Shown: positions 53,940-64,000 of the stretch, in pieces | Position numbering within the stretch: the first letter of the stretch is position 1 | Layout of the letters: each line of letters opens with the position of its first letter | Source: Symsagittifera roscoffensis | Taxonomy: Eukaryota > Xenacoelomorpha > Acoela > Convolutidae | Reading direction: 5' to 3' | Assembly: GCF_963678635.1 (NCBI RefSeq) | Contig: NC_087066.1 | Location: forward strand, 3,348,485-3,412,484 | DNA length: 64,000 nt | Notes under the pieces: model-generated | What the model was told of the DNA's origin: nothing | Database searches by the model: none | What the model saw: the letters and a program-made list of their open reading frames with translations, nothing else | Program-made: the position numbers and the translations under genes

Positions 53940-56900
53940 GTCGTGAGGACTTAGCGTCTCCCAGCTTGGATAGGCTCTCATCGATGCGGGGAATCGGGTA
54001 TGCGTCCTTTACAGTCACTGCGTTCAGATAACGGAAATCACAACAAAATCTGAGTTGTCCCCCTTTCTTTTTCGCCATGACCACGCCACAAGCCCATGGG
54101 GACTTCGACGGCTCAATCATGTCGTACTCCATTAACATTTCAATTTCCTTCCTACACGCTTCTGACTTATTTGGGGTCATTCTTCTCGCCCCTTCCCTAT
54201 GAGGTACCGAGCCCTCTTCTATCTCAATCTCGTGCTCTACAAAATTACAACAACCTATATCGGCCTTATGCTTTGAAAAAACGTCTGCGTTCCGATCTAG
54301 CACCGCCCTGAGCGAATCTAGTTCCTTGTCAGATATTTTACCCTTCAGATGTTCTATCTCAGGTAGGACAGGCCTATTCGCTGCTAACTCTGCTTCCGTC
54401 GGCCTCTCAGGAAAGTTGGAACAACTAGACAGCCCATCATCTGTTTCTGACTTCATTGAAAACAATTTCCTAGAAGATTTCAATTCAATTACTCTTTTCA
54501 TTATACATTCTTGGTTCGCATGTAATGGACATTTAGTTACGTCAAACTTCTTCAAGTTCTCCACACTCAGAAAGTCTGTGTTCAGAGGCAAAGCGTAGCC
54601 AAGTTTCTTTCCCCTCTGTATTGTCACTGTTGTTGCTTCTGTGTTCAATAACACACTCACACACAGTCCGCTCTGAGTGAGTGAGAAGCTTCTTCCTAAA
54701 ATAGCCGAGCTTTTACTGTTTGGATTTGGTACTAGACACACCTGTCTGTCATTGCTGAGTTCATTCAAGTTCCTCATCCTAAACGTCGCTACTACGGCTT
54801 GGTTCGGTTTTAATCTAACTTTTCGATCCAGAAAAATCGGCACCTTGGCCTGATTAATTAAGATCTTATTAAGGGGTCTTTTCTCATACTTTCTTTCAGG
54901 ATCCTTGATCCTAATCAATCCGTCATTGAGATCAATCGTGACGTCAAAGTTGCGAACGAAATCCCTTCCTAGGATGAACTGGTCGGATTCATCCAAATTC
55001 TCTACTACTAGGAAGCTCATCCAAAGATGTCTTCCTCCAAGCTGCAGTGAGATGATCGGGGTTCGTCCGGCGACATAGATCGCTCCCTGATTGGCAGCTG
55101 CCAACCTGATGTTTGTCGGTATGAGATCCGATCTTTCGAAACCCATGTCGGTCCAAGTTTTGACTGGCATGACACTAACCACTGCTCCCGTGTCTAGCAG
55201 CCCCTTTACTGAAAGTTGTCTGCCTTGCACGTCCAGAACGTGTGCGGCCAGATTGGCCTCGCAACCAATATGCACCGCATCTTGTTCGAGCATCGCGTTG
55301 TGTCCGATTCGTCTGACCTTCAGCTCCTCTTGACCAATGTATATCCGGCCAACCTGATCGTTCGCATCAGTTATGTGAGCTTTCGTGTAGATATTGATGC
55401 CATCCACATTCATCAGAATCGGGTAAGGGCCATAGACATCGATATAATGTCCGTCCACTTTTATCAGCCTCGGACCTCCCGTTGTGAGCAGCGCTCGCAC
55501 TGCCCTGGAGTCCAGTTTGGGATCCTTCTCCTTCAGGTAGTCGGCATAGATGTCCAGGTGGATTAGTGTAATCTCGGATGGTTCACTCAAGTTCTTGACC
55601 ACCTGGTGCCCTGCGACTGAGATGATGGACATTATTTTGGTCCCCGCCTTCGTCATGCCGAAAGTCTTGCCAGATATAACGTTCAGTTTTAGTCCCTGTT
55701 TCTTGGGCTCCTCTTTGTCTTCTACTTTTGTCGCTTTACCGAGGACATTAAGACTCTCCCGAAGATCTGTGCTTTCCAGCTCCGACCTTACCCATTGCTC
55801 CACTTCTTTCGTGGCAAGGTCCTGTTTGACATTCTGCAGCGCTGTCCTTGCCGCCAGGCCGTAATCCACCTTGAGTGGACTAGACGACTCTGCTTCGAGG
55901 TTCGAGGCTACCACCTCGTCAGGCCATGTCTTAACCTTTTTGGTCGCAAAGGTGCTCGGTGTCGTTTCCTTTCTCCGAGATTCAGCCTCGTTCATCAGAC
56001 GTGCTCGACTGGCCTTGACACCCGAAAGCGCCTCTTCGTGGCGGGGATGTTTCGCGTCCGCTACTGCGTCCCAAAATTGAGTACAATCCGACTTGAAGTG
56101 TCCCTCCAAATTACAGAAGAAACACCTCGGACCATATTTCATGATGAGCCCCCTGACGTACTCCTCATGATCCTCGTCGGTCGCGTCGGCGTCCTCAAGA
56201 AAGTGGCCTATGGCCTTCATGTTCTGTTTGTATGCAGAACACGCAGAAACGTGATGGTCCATCGAACCACAATTCGCGCACGACCTCCTCTTGTCCATGT
56301 CATCGCGAGGTTTGTACCAACTGGAATTCGCACCAGTGTTTGTCCCGCTATAGTTGCCATAATTGCTGTAACGGTTTTGCGCCCTCGGTTTTATGAGTAA
56401 ATACTCGCGTGACTTCATACGCAAGTCGTCGGGCGTGGGTACCTGGTCAAGCGACAGGGTGAAGTGAGTGGCCAACATCGTCTTCAGCTCCTCACTCCTT
56501 ACTCCATCCATAAACTTCGAAGCAATCGCCAAGTTTCGCTCGGATATTCTCTCATCCGGGTTGCTTCTCCTCCTGAGCAATTCAAGGTCGTCCAAGAATT
56601 TATCTATTGATTCTTCATCTCTCTGACGCCTCTTCTCGGACTTCACCATGGCCTGGTGCCCTTGTACTCCAGAGCCGAAACGATTCAGCAGGATGTCGAA
56701 TATCTTGCGAGCGCTGTCTCTCTCATTGGCTCTTTTCGCCATTACACAATTTAATGCAGTACCCTCCAGGTTGCTCGTCAGCGCGCTGCACTCTTGTTTC
56801 TTGGAGAGATTCTCTTCCTCAAAGTGTAACTTCATCACCTCTATCCAAGTATCAATGCAGCCGTCTGACTCGTCTTTATATGACTTCGGCTTTTTCAGTG

Positions 56901-58500
56901 TTCTTCTTGACCTCTCTCCTCTCTCGGTTGACTTCGAGAGCTTGGTGATGAATGTTTCAAGAGATCTGTTCAGAGGCTCAAACATCGAGGCATACATCGT
57001 TGTGTCTTGCGAGACTGTAGTCAGATCTGGTACTGAACTGACTTGTGGCACGGTTGGCAATCTTGTCTCCGGGGTGGCATCTGCCTCCGGCGGTACTGGA
57101 TTCGTCCAGCCAGGCCTCTGCGGGGCTGCCCTTGGCCGCTCCTTGTTTCTATGTTCGTAGTTCGTTCTCGAGCCCTGCTGGGCTCTGGCACTGTTGCCCG
57201 TACCATCTCCAACATTCGCATGGCTTGAGCGCTCCCTTGAGTTGGAATGCTCCTGCCAACTACTCCCATTCAGGATCGCGTCAAGCTTCCGCATCATCAA
57301 GTCAGATTTGGCGTCTAACCTCTTCTCCAGGCCAGTCATCGTTTGGGCGTAGGTATTATCATGATCATTCAATAATCGCTCGATCTCTCTTGTCATCCTT
57401 GCCTCTCTTTCCTCTGACTCTTTGTTTGCCTGTGCCAGGCTCTCAGCCAGGCATTGATCGGTGTTATGAATCAATTGAGCCTGATCAAACCTCGCCTGCG
57501 ACTTCACGTGCGTTAGCTCGTCTCTCAGATTCTCTTGACCCTTGTGAGCTCTCTCATCCACCTGATCTATTCTTTTAGTCATGTCCCGTCTCAGTTCATC
57601 CAGACCATTCATTACGCCAGCGAACATGTCACTTATGTCGCCAGTGGCCCCAAATGACGGGGTTAGTCCCAGCGAAGAAGAGGTCAACGGCGGCTGCAGC
57701 CTGGTGCTTGATGACGCACCGCCTCTTAGCTTGCTCATCGACGTCATTAATCTGTCGAAGGTTGACGACGCTCCCATCGTTATCCCATCTGACATGGGCC
57801 TGGTCGGCGAGGTTGATGACGCCTTCCTGCTCATATCATTCCTTGGGCACGGTGTGAAGTTCACATCCGGATGGGTTGTCTCCGGGTAGTCATCACTGGA
57901 AGTCAAACCTACAGTTGGTAGTGACGCCATGCGTTCGTCGTACAAGGACTTCCAACTCTTCTTGGCCTTCGAGAACGTCTGCTCTTCACCCGGACTCATA
58001 CTCGACATCATCGCGTTGTTACTCTGTTTGGCCAAGGATGAGTGTGCACTTGTCAGATGTGAAGGTTCCTTTCTCCATTTATAGCTCTTAGTCTCTGATT
58101 TGGACATTCCCCTGTACAACACTTCCTCCCGAGGTTCGACCTCGGGACGCTCCGAGGTCTCCTCTGTCCTCTCGGCTTCCTCCCGTTCGAGGACCTCGTC
58201 TGGCTCAAAGTCGGGTCGAATGAGCGTTCGCTCCCCTTCGTCAAAGGGATCCACCAGCGTTTCGCTCGCAGGCTCGGCCTTGGCGCTCCGCCTTTGATTG
58301 CCATCGAGGTTTTTCTCGCTCCTTAGTTTCATTTCGCTCACTGAAAGATCAGGTTGACCCTTAGTCGATTCGTCTTCAGCAAACGCGTCGGAAGCGCTGC
58401 TAAACGAGGTTTGGCTACGCCTAGTTCTAAACTTCCGCGTGCTTCCCTTGCTTAGCCTGGGAATTTTAGTAGTCGATCCTAGCGAGTCCCTGCGCTGCAT
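53940..58500 (-). pseudogene. gag-pol: gag-protease-RT of element B, upstream frame ending in a frameshift
   Basis: The first ATG is 58,500 (the frame is open to 58,560). Residues 1-290 are Ser/Arg/Glu-rich. A coiled coil lies at about 297-409 (LDELRRDMTKRIDQVDER) and the capsid at about 500-705 (FEPLNRSLETF, CIDTWIEVMKLHF). Two CCHC zinc knuckles follow, near 56,240-56,290 (C-x2-C-x4-H-x4-C) and 56,085-56,130 (the same spacing). Protease has LLDTGAVVSVMP (DTG at 55,194-55,186) and ILGRDF. RT begins near 54,300 with DFRYLNAV. Gag and Pol are in one frame, with no programmed shift between them. Near 53,940-53,950, in the first RT palm motif, a single base appears to be missing and the frame is lost after about 1,519 residues. 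This is either a disabling mutation or a sequence error. Confidence 0.85.
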
Positions 58501-58984
58501 AGTTTTTATCAAAATGAAAGTATTCGTAATTTGATGGCAATGCAAACGTACCACAAACAAGATTTAGTTAAATCACTTAACGCTGCCTACTCGATTCCGT
58601 CAGTATCAAAATGTCTCTTAGATCTCTCACGACTAAATTAGTGACTCAGCTAAAGTTACACACAGGGTCTACCCAGTATTGATATAATGCTAACTCAACC
58701 CGGTTGTATAGTATAACAGTATCACTAAGTTTCCACAAGATATAATCGACACACAAAACACAATCGATAATCAGATAAGAATATCCTACAGGTGACAGCG
58801 ACCTTTTGTCAGTATCAATTTATCGCCACACAATTTATCAAGTCACTGCTTTGTTAAAATTAAACAATCTTTGATAAAAAGCAGTGATGATTCAGAAATA
58901 GATAAATAAAACTTAGTCTTAAAGAAAAAGACTTCCCCCAATCGGAACGATCCGAAAGAACGAAGCCCAGGACACAGTCTTCTC

Positions 58985-59263
58985 AAGTGGGTGTGTGTCT
59001 GCCTAATACACCCACCGAGGTCTTCTTTTAGGTGTCCTGCGATTGCCCGAGCTGTCCTACTAAGTAGCTCAAGGCAACCTCTGATCGAAAATTTCTAAAG
59101 TCTATGAAAAAGCTCTCCCACACTCGGACTGCTCCAAGTGCACGAGAGTAGGGAACAATTTTTCTTCTCAAGTGGGTGTGTATTTGCCTAATACACCCAC
59201 CGAGGTCTTCCTTTATTTGTTCCCGGATTGCCCGAACTTTCCTATTAAGTAGCTCAAGGCAAC
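58985..59263 (-). promoter_or_regulatory. Conserved leader RNA stem-loops, two tandem copies
   Basis: Copies at 58,985-59,078 and 59,169-59,263, period about 185. On the element strand each has SL1 (TTGCC, T, TGAGCT ... AGCTCG, GGCAA; the second copy has AGTTCG, a compensating wobble) and SL2 (GTGGGTGT ... ACACCCAC). Element A has one copy with different but still pairing bases. Located about 490-760 nt before the gag ATG. Confidence 0.65.
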
Positions 59264-59479
59264 CACACAACCAAAATCACAATCAAAAAAAATTTTGTTC
59301 GGGTACTTCTAATACACCCAATGTAGAATCCAAAGTTGAACACGAATTTCCGGGTCAAAATGGGTTCTTATGATCCTGATAAGCACGCCTAATATCCTAA
59401 TATGATCCTAATTCAATGGATATTTTCCGTTGCCCAAATAGCCACAGAAAGTTTACTCAAGTCTCTAACAAGGAAGATC

Positions 59480-60420
59480 GTTGGAATGTTTAAGACGCTC
59501 CGGAGGGTTACCTCGGAGGGTACCTTGATCACCCAAGTTACTTCGGAGGGTACCCTAATCACCCAAGTTACCTCGGAGGGTCCCCCCAAATTTACTAAGG
59601 AGGGTCAATAAGATGCTTAATATGCTCCGGAGGGTTACTTCGGAGGGTACCTCCAAAATTTTCAAATTTTTCGATCTCGCTTAGAAGGTTCTCCCCCTCG
59701 CTTCAAAAAGCATCAAAACAAGCTAGGAGCTCTCAGGGGAGCTGTTTTAACTTCTTAGGGTGATCTCGTGGAAATTTTCCACTAAGGAGGGTTGCTAAAG
59801 GGTTTAGCTGACTCCGGAGGGTCACCTCGGAGGGTTCCCCCAAAATCAAGAAAAAGGGTTATATCACCGCAGTAAAGCCTCTGAAAGCGGTCTACCTGAC
59901 TTAAAACTAGGTTGGCTGACACGGTCAACCTTTCCAGTTGAATAAAAAGATGTTTTGATAAAATTTTCTGCCGCTCGGAGGGTTGCCCGTAATTTGGACC
60001 CTCCGAACCAACAAATTCTAAAAATTTTTCTTTTCCGAAATAATCAACCCAAAAACGGTTGCGATTCAGAAAATTGGTCAAAAACGTCGACTTATGGTAC
60101 CAAAATTATCCCGATCGGATAACTAGTCTTTGAGAAATCGCCAAAAACGCGTTCGTCAAAATGGCCTTTTTCACCACCTGTATAGGATCTGAAAGACTTT
60201 TTTCGCAATTCCGGTCGAAAGTGCCTAAAAATACTTGAAATGAGCGTAGTAGCCCTGTACGGCACTGGAATAATGCAAAAAACCGGACCAAAATTGGTTT
60301 AGAAACAAAAATTTGGCCAAAAACTATCAAATTTGGACCCTCCGATTCCTTCCTTTTCCAAACCTTAAGTCGTTAGCTCTATCCACGGAGCTACTCGGAG
60401 GGTTACCCAAAAATTTCTCT
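59480..60420 (-). repeat. Cluster of CGGAGGGT(T)ACC repeats
   Basis: On the plus strand CTCCGGAGGGTTACC, CTCGGAGGGTACC and variants recur many times between 59,497 and 59,835 and again at 59,975, 60,000, 60,340 and 60,395. Within it a 30-bp unit (ACCTCGGAGGGTACCTTGAT...CAAGTT) is repeated about three times at 59,509-59,585. The element-A leader has related CCGGAGGGG words, but on its sense strand; here they are on the antisense strand. Confidence 0.8.
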
Positions 60421-61601
60421 AATAACCTAGCACGTTATGCTAGCACGCTCCTAACGCAAAAATTTTTATTGCTCTAACTCTAAAAACTCAAAAACTCGAT
60501 CCCCAAAACCATTGACAAAATACAGAAAATTATCAAAATTTTGGTCGAAAAATTCTCGTTTTTCTAACTTCTACTGAATCTTTGCTCACGCGGTTTCTTT
60601 AATAAAGGGGATCGAACTACGTGGCTACTATCTATATAAAAGCTTTTTGCCTATCGGAAAAGCTCGGATATCCGAAAATTTGGGGGTCTACAGTTTGGTC
60701 GAAAATTGGTAATTTTCGACAAAAAATGGGTGTTTCTTGGGTCTAAATAGGAGATAAGTAATATATAGTAAGGACAATAATCTATAAATAGTCGTTAATA
60801 AATAGTACTATACCCTCCTTTGCACCAAAATATTCGAATTAAGACCCTTAACTCGGAAATTTGTAATCGATGGAGGGTACAATCGGACCGCGCCAATCGT
60901 GCCCCCCACCACTTAAGTTTTAAGGAAATAGTACCCGAACGATACTAAAATTGCTTCAACGATACCCAACAGTCGTTGCGGATGTTGTCCTTGATGTCCC
61001 TGTTGAGTGTGGAACACGTTGATCAGCCTGCCACTCTACCCTCCGGTCACCGGCAAAATCACCATTAACGTGCTTAAACACTCAAATTACACTCGAGGGA
61101 GGGTACCCAACCCTTCACCAAAACACACAATCTCTCTATCAGAAACGATATAAATCAATCTGAAACAACAACAAAAAGGAAGGTCAGATCACATCTCGTC
61201 CGGAAATAACATATAAACTGTCACTTTATGTTTTTTTTACTGTTTTTGGTCTTTTTTGGATTTTTTTACTGTTTGTTTTGTACTTTTTTGTTTTTAAATA
61301 AATTTATTTTTGGCTTTTTCTTGGTTATACACTATTTTTGTTTGGTTTTACGCTTTCTCTTTAATTGTTTTTTGTCCTGGGACCTCAGGACAAGCGGGCT
61401 CTAGATTTCCCACCTAACCCTCCGGCCCCCGGAATTTTCGGTGTTAACTAAGTTAAAAAGCTAAATTGCACCAGACGGAGGGTACGCACCTTCCCCCTAG
61501 TACAACAACGGTCATTAAGGCCTCTAACTCGGGCTTACGCCCGGAGCGGAGGGTACGTCGCTGAAACGCTTGCTGATCATGATGGTTTCATGCCTTTAAC
61601 A

Positions 61602-61620
61602 GGCCCACCCAAGAGCGCCA
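61602..61620 (-). promoter_or_regulatory. Primer-binding site of element B
   Basis: The plus strand reads GGCCCACCCAAGAGCGCCA, which looks like a tRNA 3' end with CCA. On the element strand it is TGGCGCTCTTGGGTGGGCC, 12 bp after the 5' LTR. A tRNA with acceptor strand C(A/C)(G/A)GAGCG fits, possibly tRNA-Asn. Confidence 0.75.
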
Positions 61621-61632
61621 TAAAAACGTCTA

Positions 61633-62516
61633 TGTAACATTCGCCCAAATATCACACAGCGACGGAGCGTAGAAAAAGTACCTATTAACGACTGGCAGGC
61701 GTCAGTTACCTTAATCCTACTCGTGTTTCACCGTCTCGACCTTGCCAGTTGATTTTCTGGTCTGTTTAGGGCAAAGTAAAAAGTTACCATTTTTAGGCCA
61801 TCAGTCAAACGACTTTTGATCAGCTTTCGTTTGCATGCGAACACAACCACATAGCTGAGTCTCGGATCCTCAGACTACGTGATTGTCATTAAAAACACGG
61901 CTCGAACAACCTATTTTATTATGTTTTTGTGTGACAGTTTTATATTAAATCCATTGGAGATGGATTGACCCTTTCCCTTTTCTATCTACTCATGCTCTGA
62001 AATATTAAATAATAACGGTGTTAATTAAGATCTAGGACATTACAGCAGCTGTTACAGTTAGTTTACCCAGTCCCTTCACATATAACAGTCTCTGGGGGAC
62101 CAAGCCTCCGCTCCCGTGATTTTCTTGAGATAACACTCTTATCTCCTATATTTCGTGTCCCGGGAGGGTTCCGTGGTATTTCTCTTCCCCCCACTGAAGC
62201 CTCCGTCTCCACAAATATCTGTCGCTAAGGTCCTTATCGTGTGTTCTTGCCACGATAAGAGGCTCCGTGTTTTTCTGTCTCTGATACAACTGTTCTTCAC
62301 AATCTATATCGTGGTTCTGATTTTCGTCTTTTTTATTCAAAATGGCCGTCTTTTTTCTATTTCTCAGAAATGTTCTTCTTCCAATCGAAATTTTAAAAAT
62401 AAAAATTCTAGAACATTCTGACCCTCCGTCGCAACACTTTTTTGTTCATAAGGCCTTTAGTCACTCTTTTTTATGTCGCCGGAAGGTTGTGCGGTGTCAT
62501 CTGGCAGAATGGCACA
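61633..62516 (-). mobile_element. 5' LTR of element B
   Basis: 884 bp, three mismatches to the 3' LTR. Ends are TG...CA. The outside flank is AGCAGGCAGC. Confidence 0.95.
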
Positions 62517-62679
62517 AGCAGGCAGCTTTTTAAAACAGAGAATCTCCCTGGCAATACAGATTGCGAACGTCGCTTGCGTACTCGGAACAATAAATGACAA
62601 AATAACTTTCGACGAATTTTTTTTATTTGTAACACTTGTTTATTATATTTTCTCGTGTCGATTTGCGTGTTCTTACTGA
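62517..62679 (+). pseudogene. Nuclease part of retroelement relic (unit 3), right half
   Basis: Resumes after element B with QLFKTENLPGNTD-type sequence in one frame and FLKQRISLAIQIANVACVLGT in another, matching 31,425-31,587. Confidence 0.6.
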
Positions 62680-63910
62680 AGAAACGTAACCCGTATCGAT
62701 TTTAATTGAAAAGGACTTTAACACTTGTCATCTTCTGTTATCACTATCACTTCCATATCTAGAAAATTTCAAGGATTTTGACTGGAATACGTGATGAAGG
62801 GACTCCTGTCTGTAGCCTCGGTTACTATGATACTTTTGACCTTCTGATTATCTTCGAAAAAGCTATAAGAAAAAAAAATAAGAAAAAGAGAAACAAAGCG
62901 GAAATTTCGGACAATTGCTGTTCTGGCTCAAAATGATTGTGACTAAAGGGCTTGTTTTTAATTAAAATATTAATATTATTCAAGAAAATTTTGGACGAGC
63001 AACTTGGGTTCACACATTTGTAATACTGAATATCTTTGTTAGATTTTCGCCCTTTCTATTCGACTTCACAATTGAAAAATTTCACCATTTAGTAGAAGTG
63101 CCAGTTAAAATTATAAATGACCTGTTAAAGTGACCAGTTTAGTTTGTTACAGTTACAGTTCTTCTCTTAGACCATTCTTCCTGATGACTGGCAACCAGTT
63201 GAGTGATATATCATATTAACGCTTTTTCCGTCGCTTTTTCCCAAAAAAACTTCGCAGTGTCGAGAAAAACTTGTCGGTTTGAAATTTTGATTTTTCGTCT
63301 AGTTTCGACCGAATAAAGTGACGATAACTTGTATCATTGCTCATTTACGCTGAAAAAAATTGTGATTTTTCCAAAAGGAAACTAGTTTTGAAAACTATAA
63401 CTGGCTCTTCCCTGGTAAGAAAATTAAAATATATATAATATATAGAATTTTTTTCTTGAATTTTTTCAATTTTTTGTTCGTTGTTGTTTTTGAACTGTTG
63501 TCGATTATGCCCAATTTACTAACTTTTTACGCGTGGGTATACTTATCATCATACCACGTACAAAAAATGACAATAATCTGAAGAACTTGACAATTTGGTG
63601 AACTTTTGTTTGTAGTTTTTATTAATATGGTCGGAACATTCTGTGATACTTGCACAGCAACCGGGTATCTTTGTTTCGTTTGGTATCAGTCTCTTTTCTA
63701 TTTGTGTACCAAAAGTGGTGCAAAGCTTCGCTTCTGCTTTGTGTTATTAAAATTCCACATCTGCGAAAATTCTTGTTAGTCACTGCAGTTTCTTTATCAT
63801 ACTTGACTACACGTAATGAAAGTTTTTTTCGGACAGTTTTTATTATAGCTAAGGTCTGTCAAATGATTATTTATATGTTTGTGTACTAAAAGCTATGTAT
63901 TGTGTCTTTT
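62680..63910. other. Flank of the array and unique intergenic DNA
   Basis: 62,680-63,329 is the third copy of the flank in the tandem unit. 63,330-63,910 is single-copy, AT-rich and without a supported gene; it probably holds the 3' UTR of the minus-strand EF-hand gene. Confidence 0.6.
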
Positions 63911-64000
63911 TCAAGGCGGTAAATCAAGCTCTGAAGTTTCAATTTGAAGAAGAGCCTTAAACTCCTCGTAGGACAGTCTTCCATCTTTGTCCTTGTCTCC
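63911..64000 (-). CDS. EF-hand calcium-binding protein, C-terminal end
   Basis: On the minus strand from the window edge the frame reads GDKDKDGRLSYEEFKALLQ, then a ten-residue polar tail and TGA at 63,913-63,911. DKDKDGRLSYEE is a canonical 12-residue EF-hand loop with Asp at positions 1, 3 and 5, Gly at 6, a hydrophobic residue at 8 and Glu at 12, followed by the exiting helix FKALL. The gene therefore encodes a calmodulin-like or other EF-hand calcium sensor whose last hand ends 10 residues before the C-terminus. Only this last part of the exon is inside the window, so nothing can be said about the other domains. It is a host gene; the nearest feature is unrelated mobile DNA more than 1.3 kb away. 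Confidence 0.85.
   Translation of the reverse strand, partial: GDKDKDGRLSYEEFKALLQIETSELDLPP

Larger units (their letters stand above)
58501..61632 (-). other. 5' leader of element B
   Basis: 3.1 kb between PBS and gag with no supported gene. On the element strand it holds ACCCTCCG-type repeats, an A-rich tract (61,370-61,195), a TTTAAGCACGTTAATG word shared with A (near 61,060-61,080), a T-rich tract ending in TTTCAG (near 61,165) that could be a splice acceptor, and two copies of conserved stem-loops (59,263-58,985). Confidence 0.7.
42097..62516 (-). mobile_element. Element B: complete 20.4-kb Ty3/Gypsy LTR retrotransposon
   Basis: Two 884-bp LTRs flank 18.65 kb. Reading on the minus strand: 5' LTR (62,516-61,633), PBS, leader, gag-pol, ORF M (macrodomain), ORF C, ORF L, ORF T, 3' noncoding, PPT-like tract, 3' LTR (42,980-42,097). 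The insertion is in unit 3 of the tandem array: left flank ...CACAGAGC and right flank AGCAGGC, versus CACAGAGCAGGC in units 1 and 2, so AGC is duplicated. The LTRs differ at three positions by eye, indicating a young insertion. Typical Ty3/Gypsy elements are 5-10 kb; the excess is the long leader and 7 kb of accessory genes. The element is nearly intact. Confidence 0.95.
37109..63329 (+). repeat. Tandem unit 3 of 3, interrupted by two insertions
   Basis: The same unit, but split by a solo LTR (40,511-41,425) and by element B (42,097-62,516). Subtracting the insertions and their 3-bp duplications leaves about 4.88 kb. It ends at ACGATAACT (63,329), where unique sequence TGTATCATTGC begins. 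Confidence 0.9.

Noticed and set aside
50671-58297. Plus-strand frames up to 201 codons opposite gag-pol of B
   Set aside because: Antisense shadows of a clear polyprotein.

Overview
The window looks like a piece of a nematode genome, most likely Caenorhabditis. The background is AT-rich, splice acceptors are short and T-rich, a small palindromic element has Tc1/mariner-type CAGTGCT ends, and nearly all recognisable coding sequence belongs to Ty3/Gypsy-type LTR retrotransposons of a Cer-like kind. Host genes appear only at the two edges: a multi-pass membrane protein on the minus strand (763 running off the left end) and the last codons of an EF-hand protein on the minus strand (64000 to 63911).

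Layout. 0.8-7.8 kb is intergenic, with a MITE whose centre is an assembly gap and several small tandem or inverted repeats. 7.85-10.99 kb is a 3.1 kb inverted repeat; each arm carries what looks like the 3' end (polypurine-like tract plus LTR start) of a third element subfamily, C. 10.99-12.25 kb holds two overlapping decayed copies of the 3' part of a retroelement ORF (CCHC-like finger plus PD-(D/E)xK-like nuclease). That relic is split at its RPD motif by a plus-strand array of family A elements (12,247-31,139): two deletion derivatives and one long element (15,527-31,139) whose gag-pol is dead. The 3' end of A plus about 1.1 kb of flank is then present three times in tandem with a period of 4,875 bp (27,359-42,096, continuing at 62,517-63,329). 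The third copy carries a solo LTR (40,511-41,425) and is split by a complete 20,420-bp minus-strand element of family B (42,097-62,516).

Element B is the centrepiece. It has 884-bp LTRs with three mismatches by eye, a primer-binding site, a 3.1 kb structured leader, and gag-protease-RT-RNaseH-integrase as one reading frame broken by a single frameshift in RT. Downstream of pol comes a sense-strand module with no visible envelope gene: (M) a protein with a TARG1/Poa1p-like macrodomain, (C) a coiled-coil protein, (L) a 942-codon protein of unknown function, and (T) a 440-codon protein of unknown function. Element A carries related C and T genes and, between them, a serine SGNH/GDSL-hydrolase-like domain (S) that B lacks. 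A and B therefore look like differently eroded versions of one giant retrotransposon with an accessory operon-like region.

Features shared by the two diverged families and likely functional: two stem-loops with compensatory changes in the leader 0.4-0.75 kb before gag, an A-rich leader tract, G-rich repeat clusters, a repeated polypurine-tract-like motif (at the 3' LTR, inside pol and inside the macrodomain ORF), and an in-frame UGA near the end of T after which the reading frame stays conserved. Apparent target-site duplications are 3 bp.
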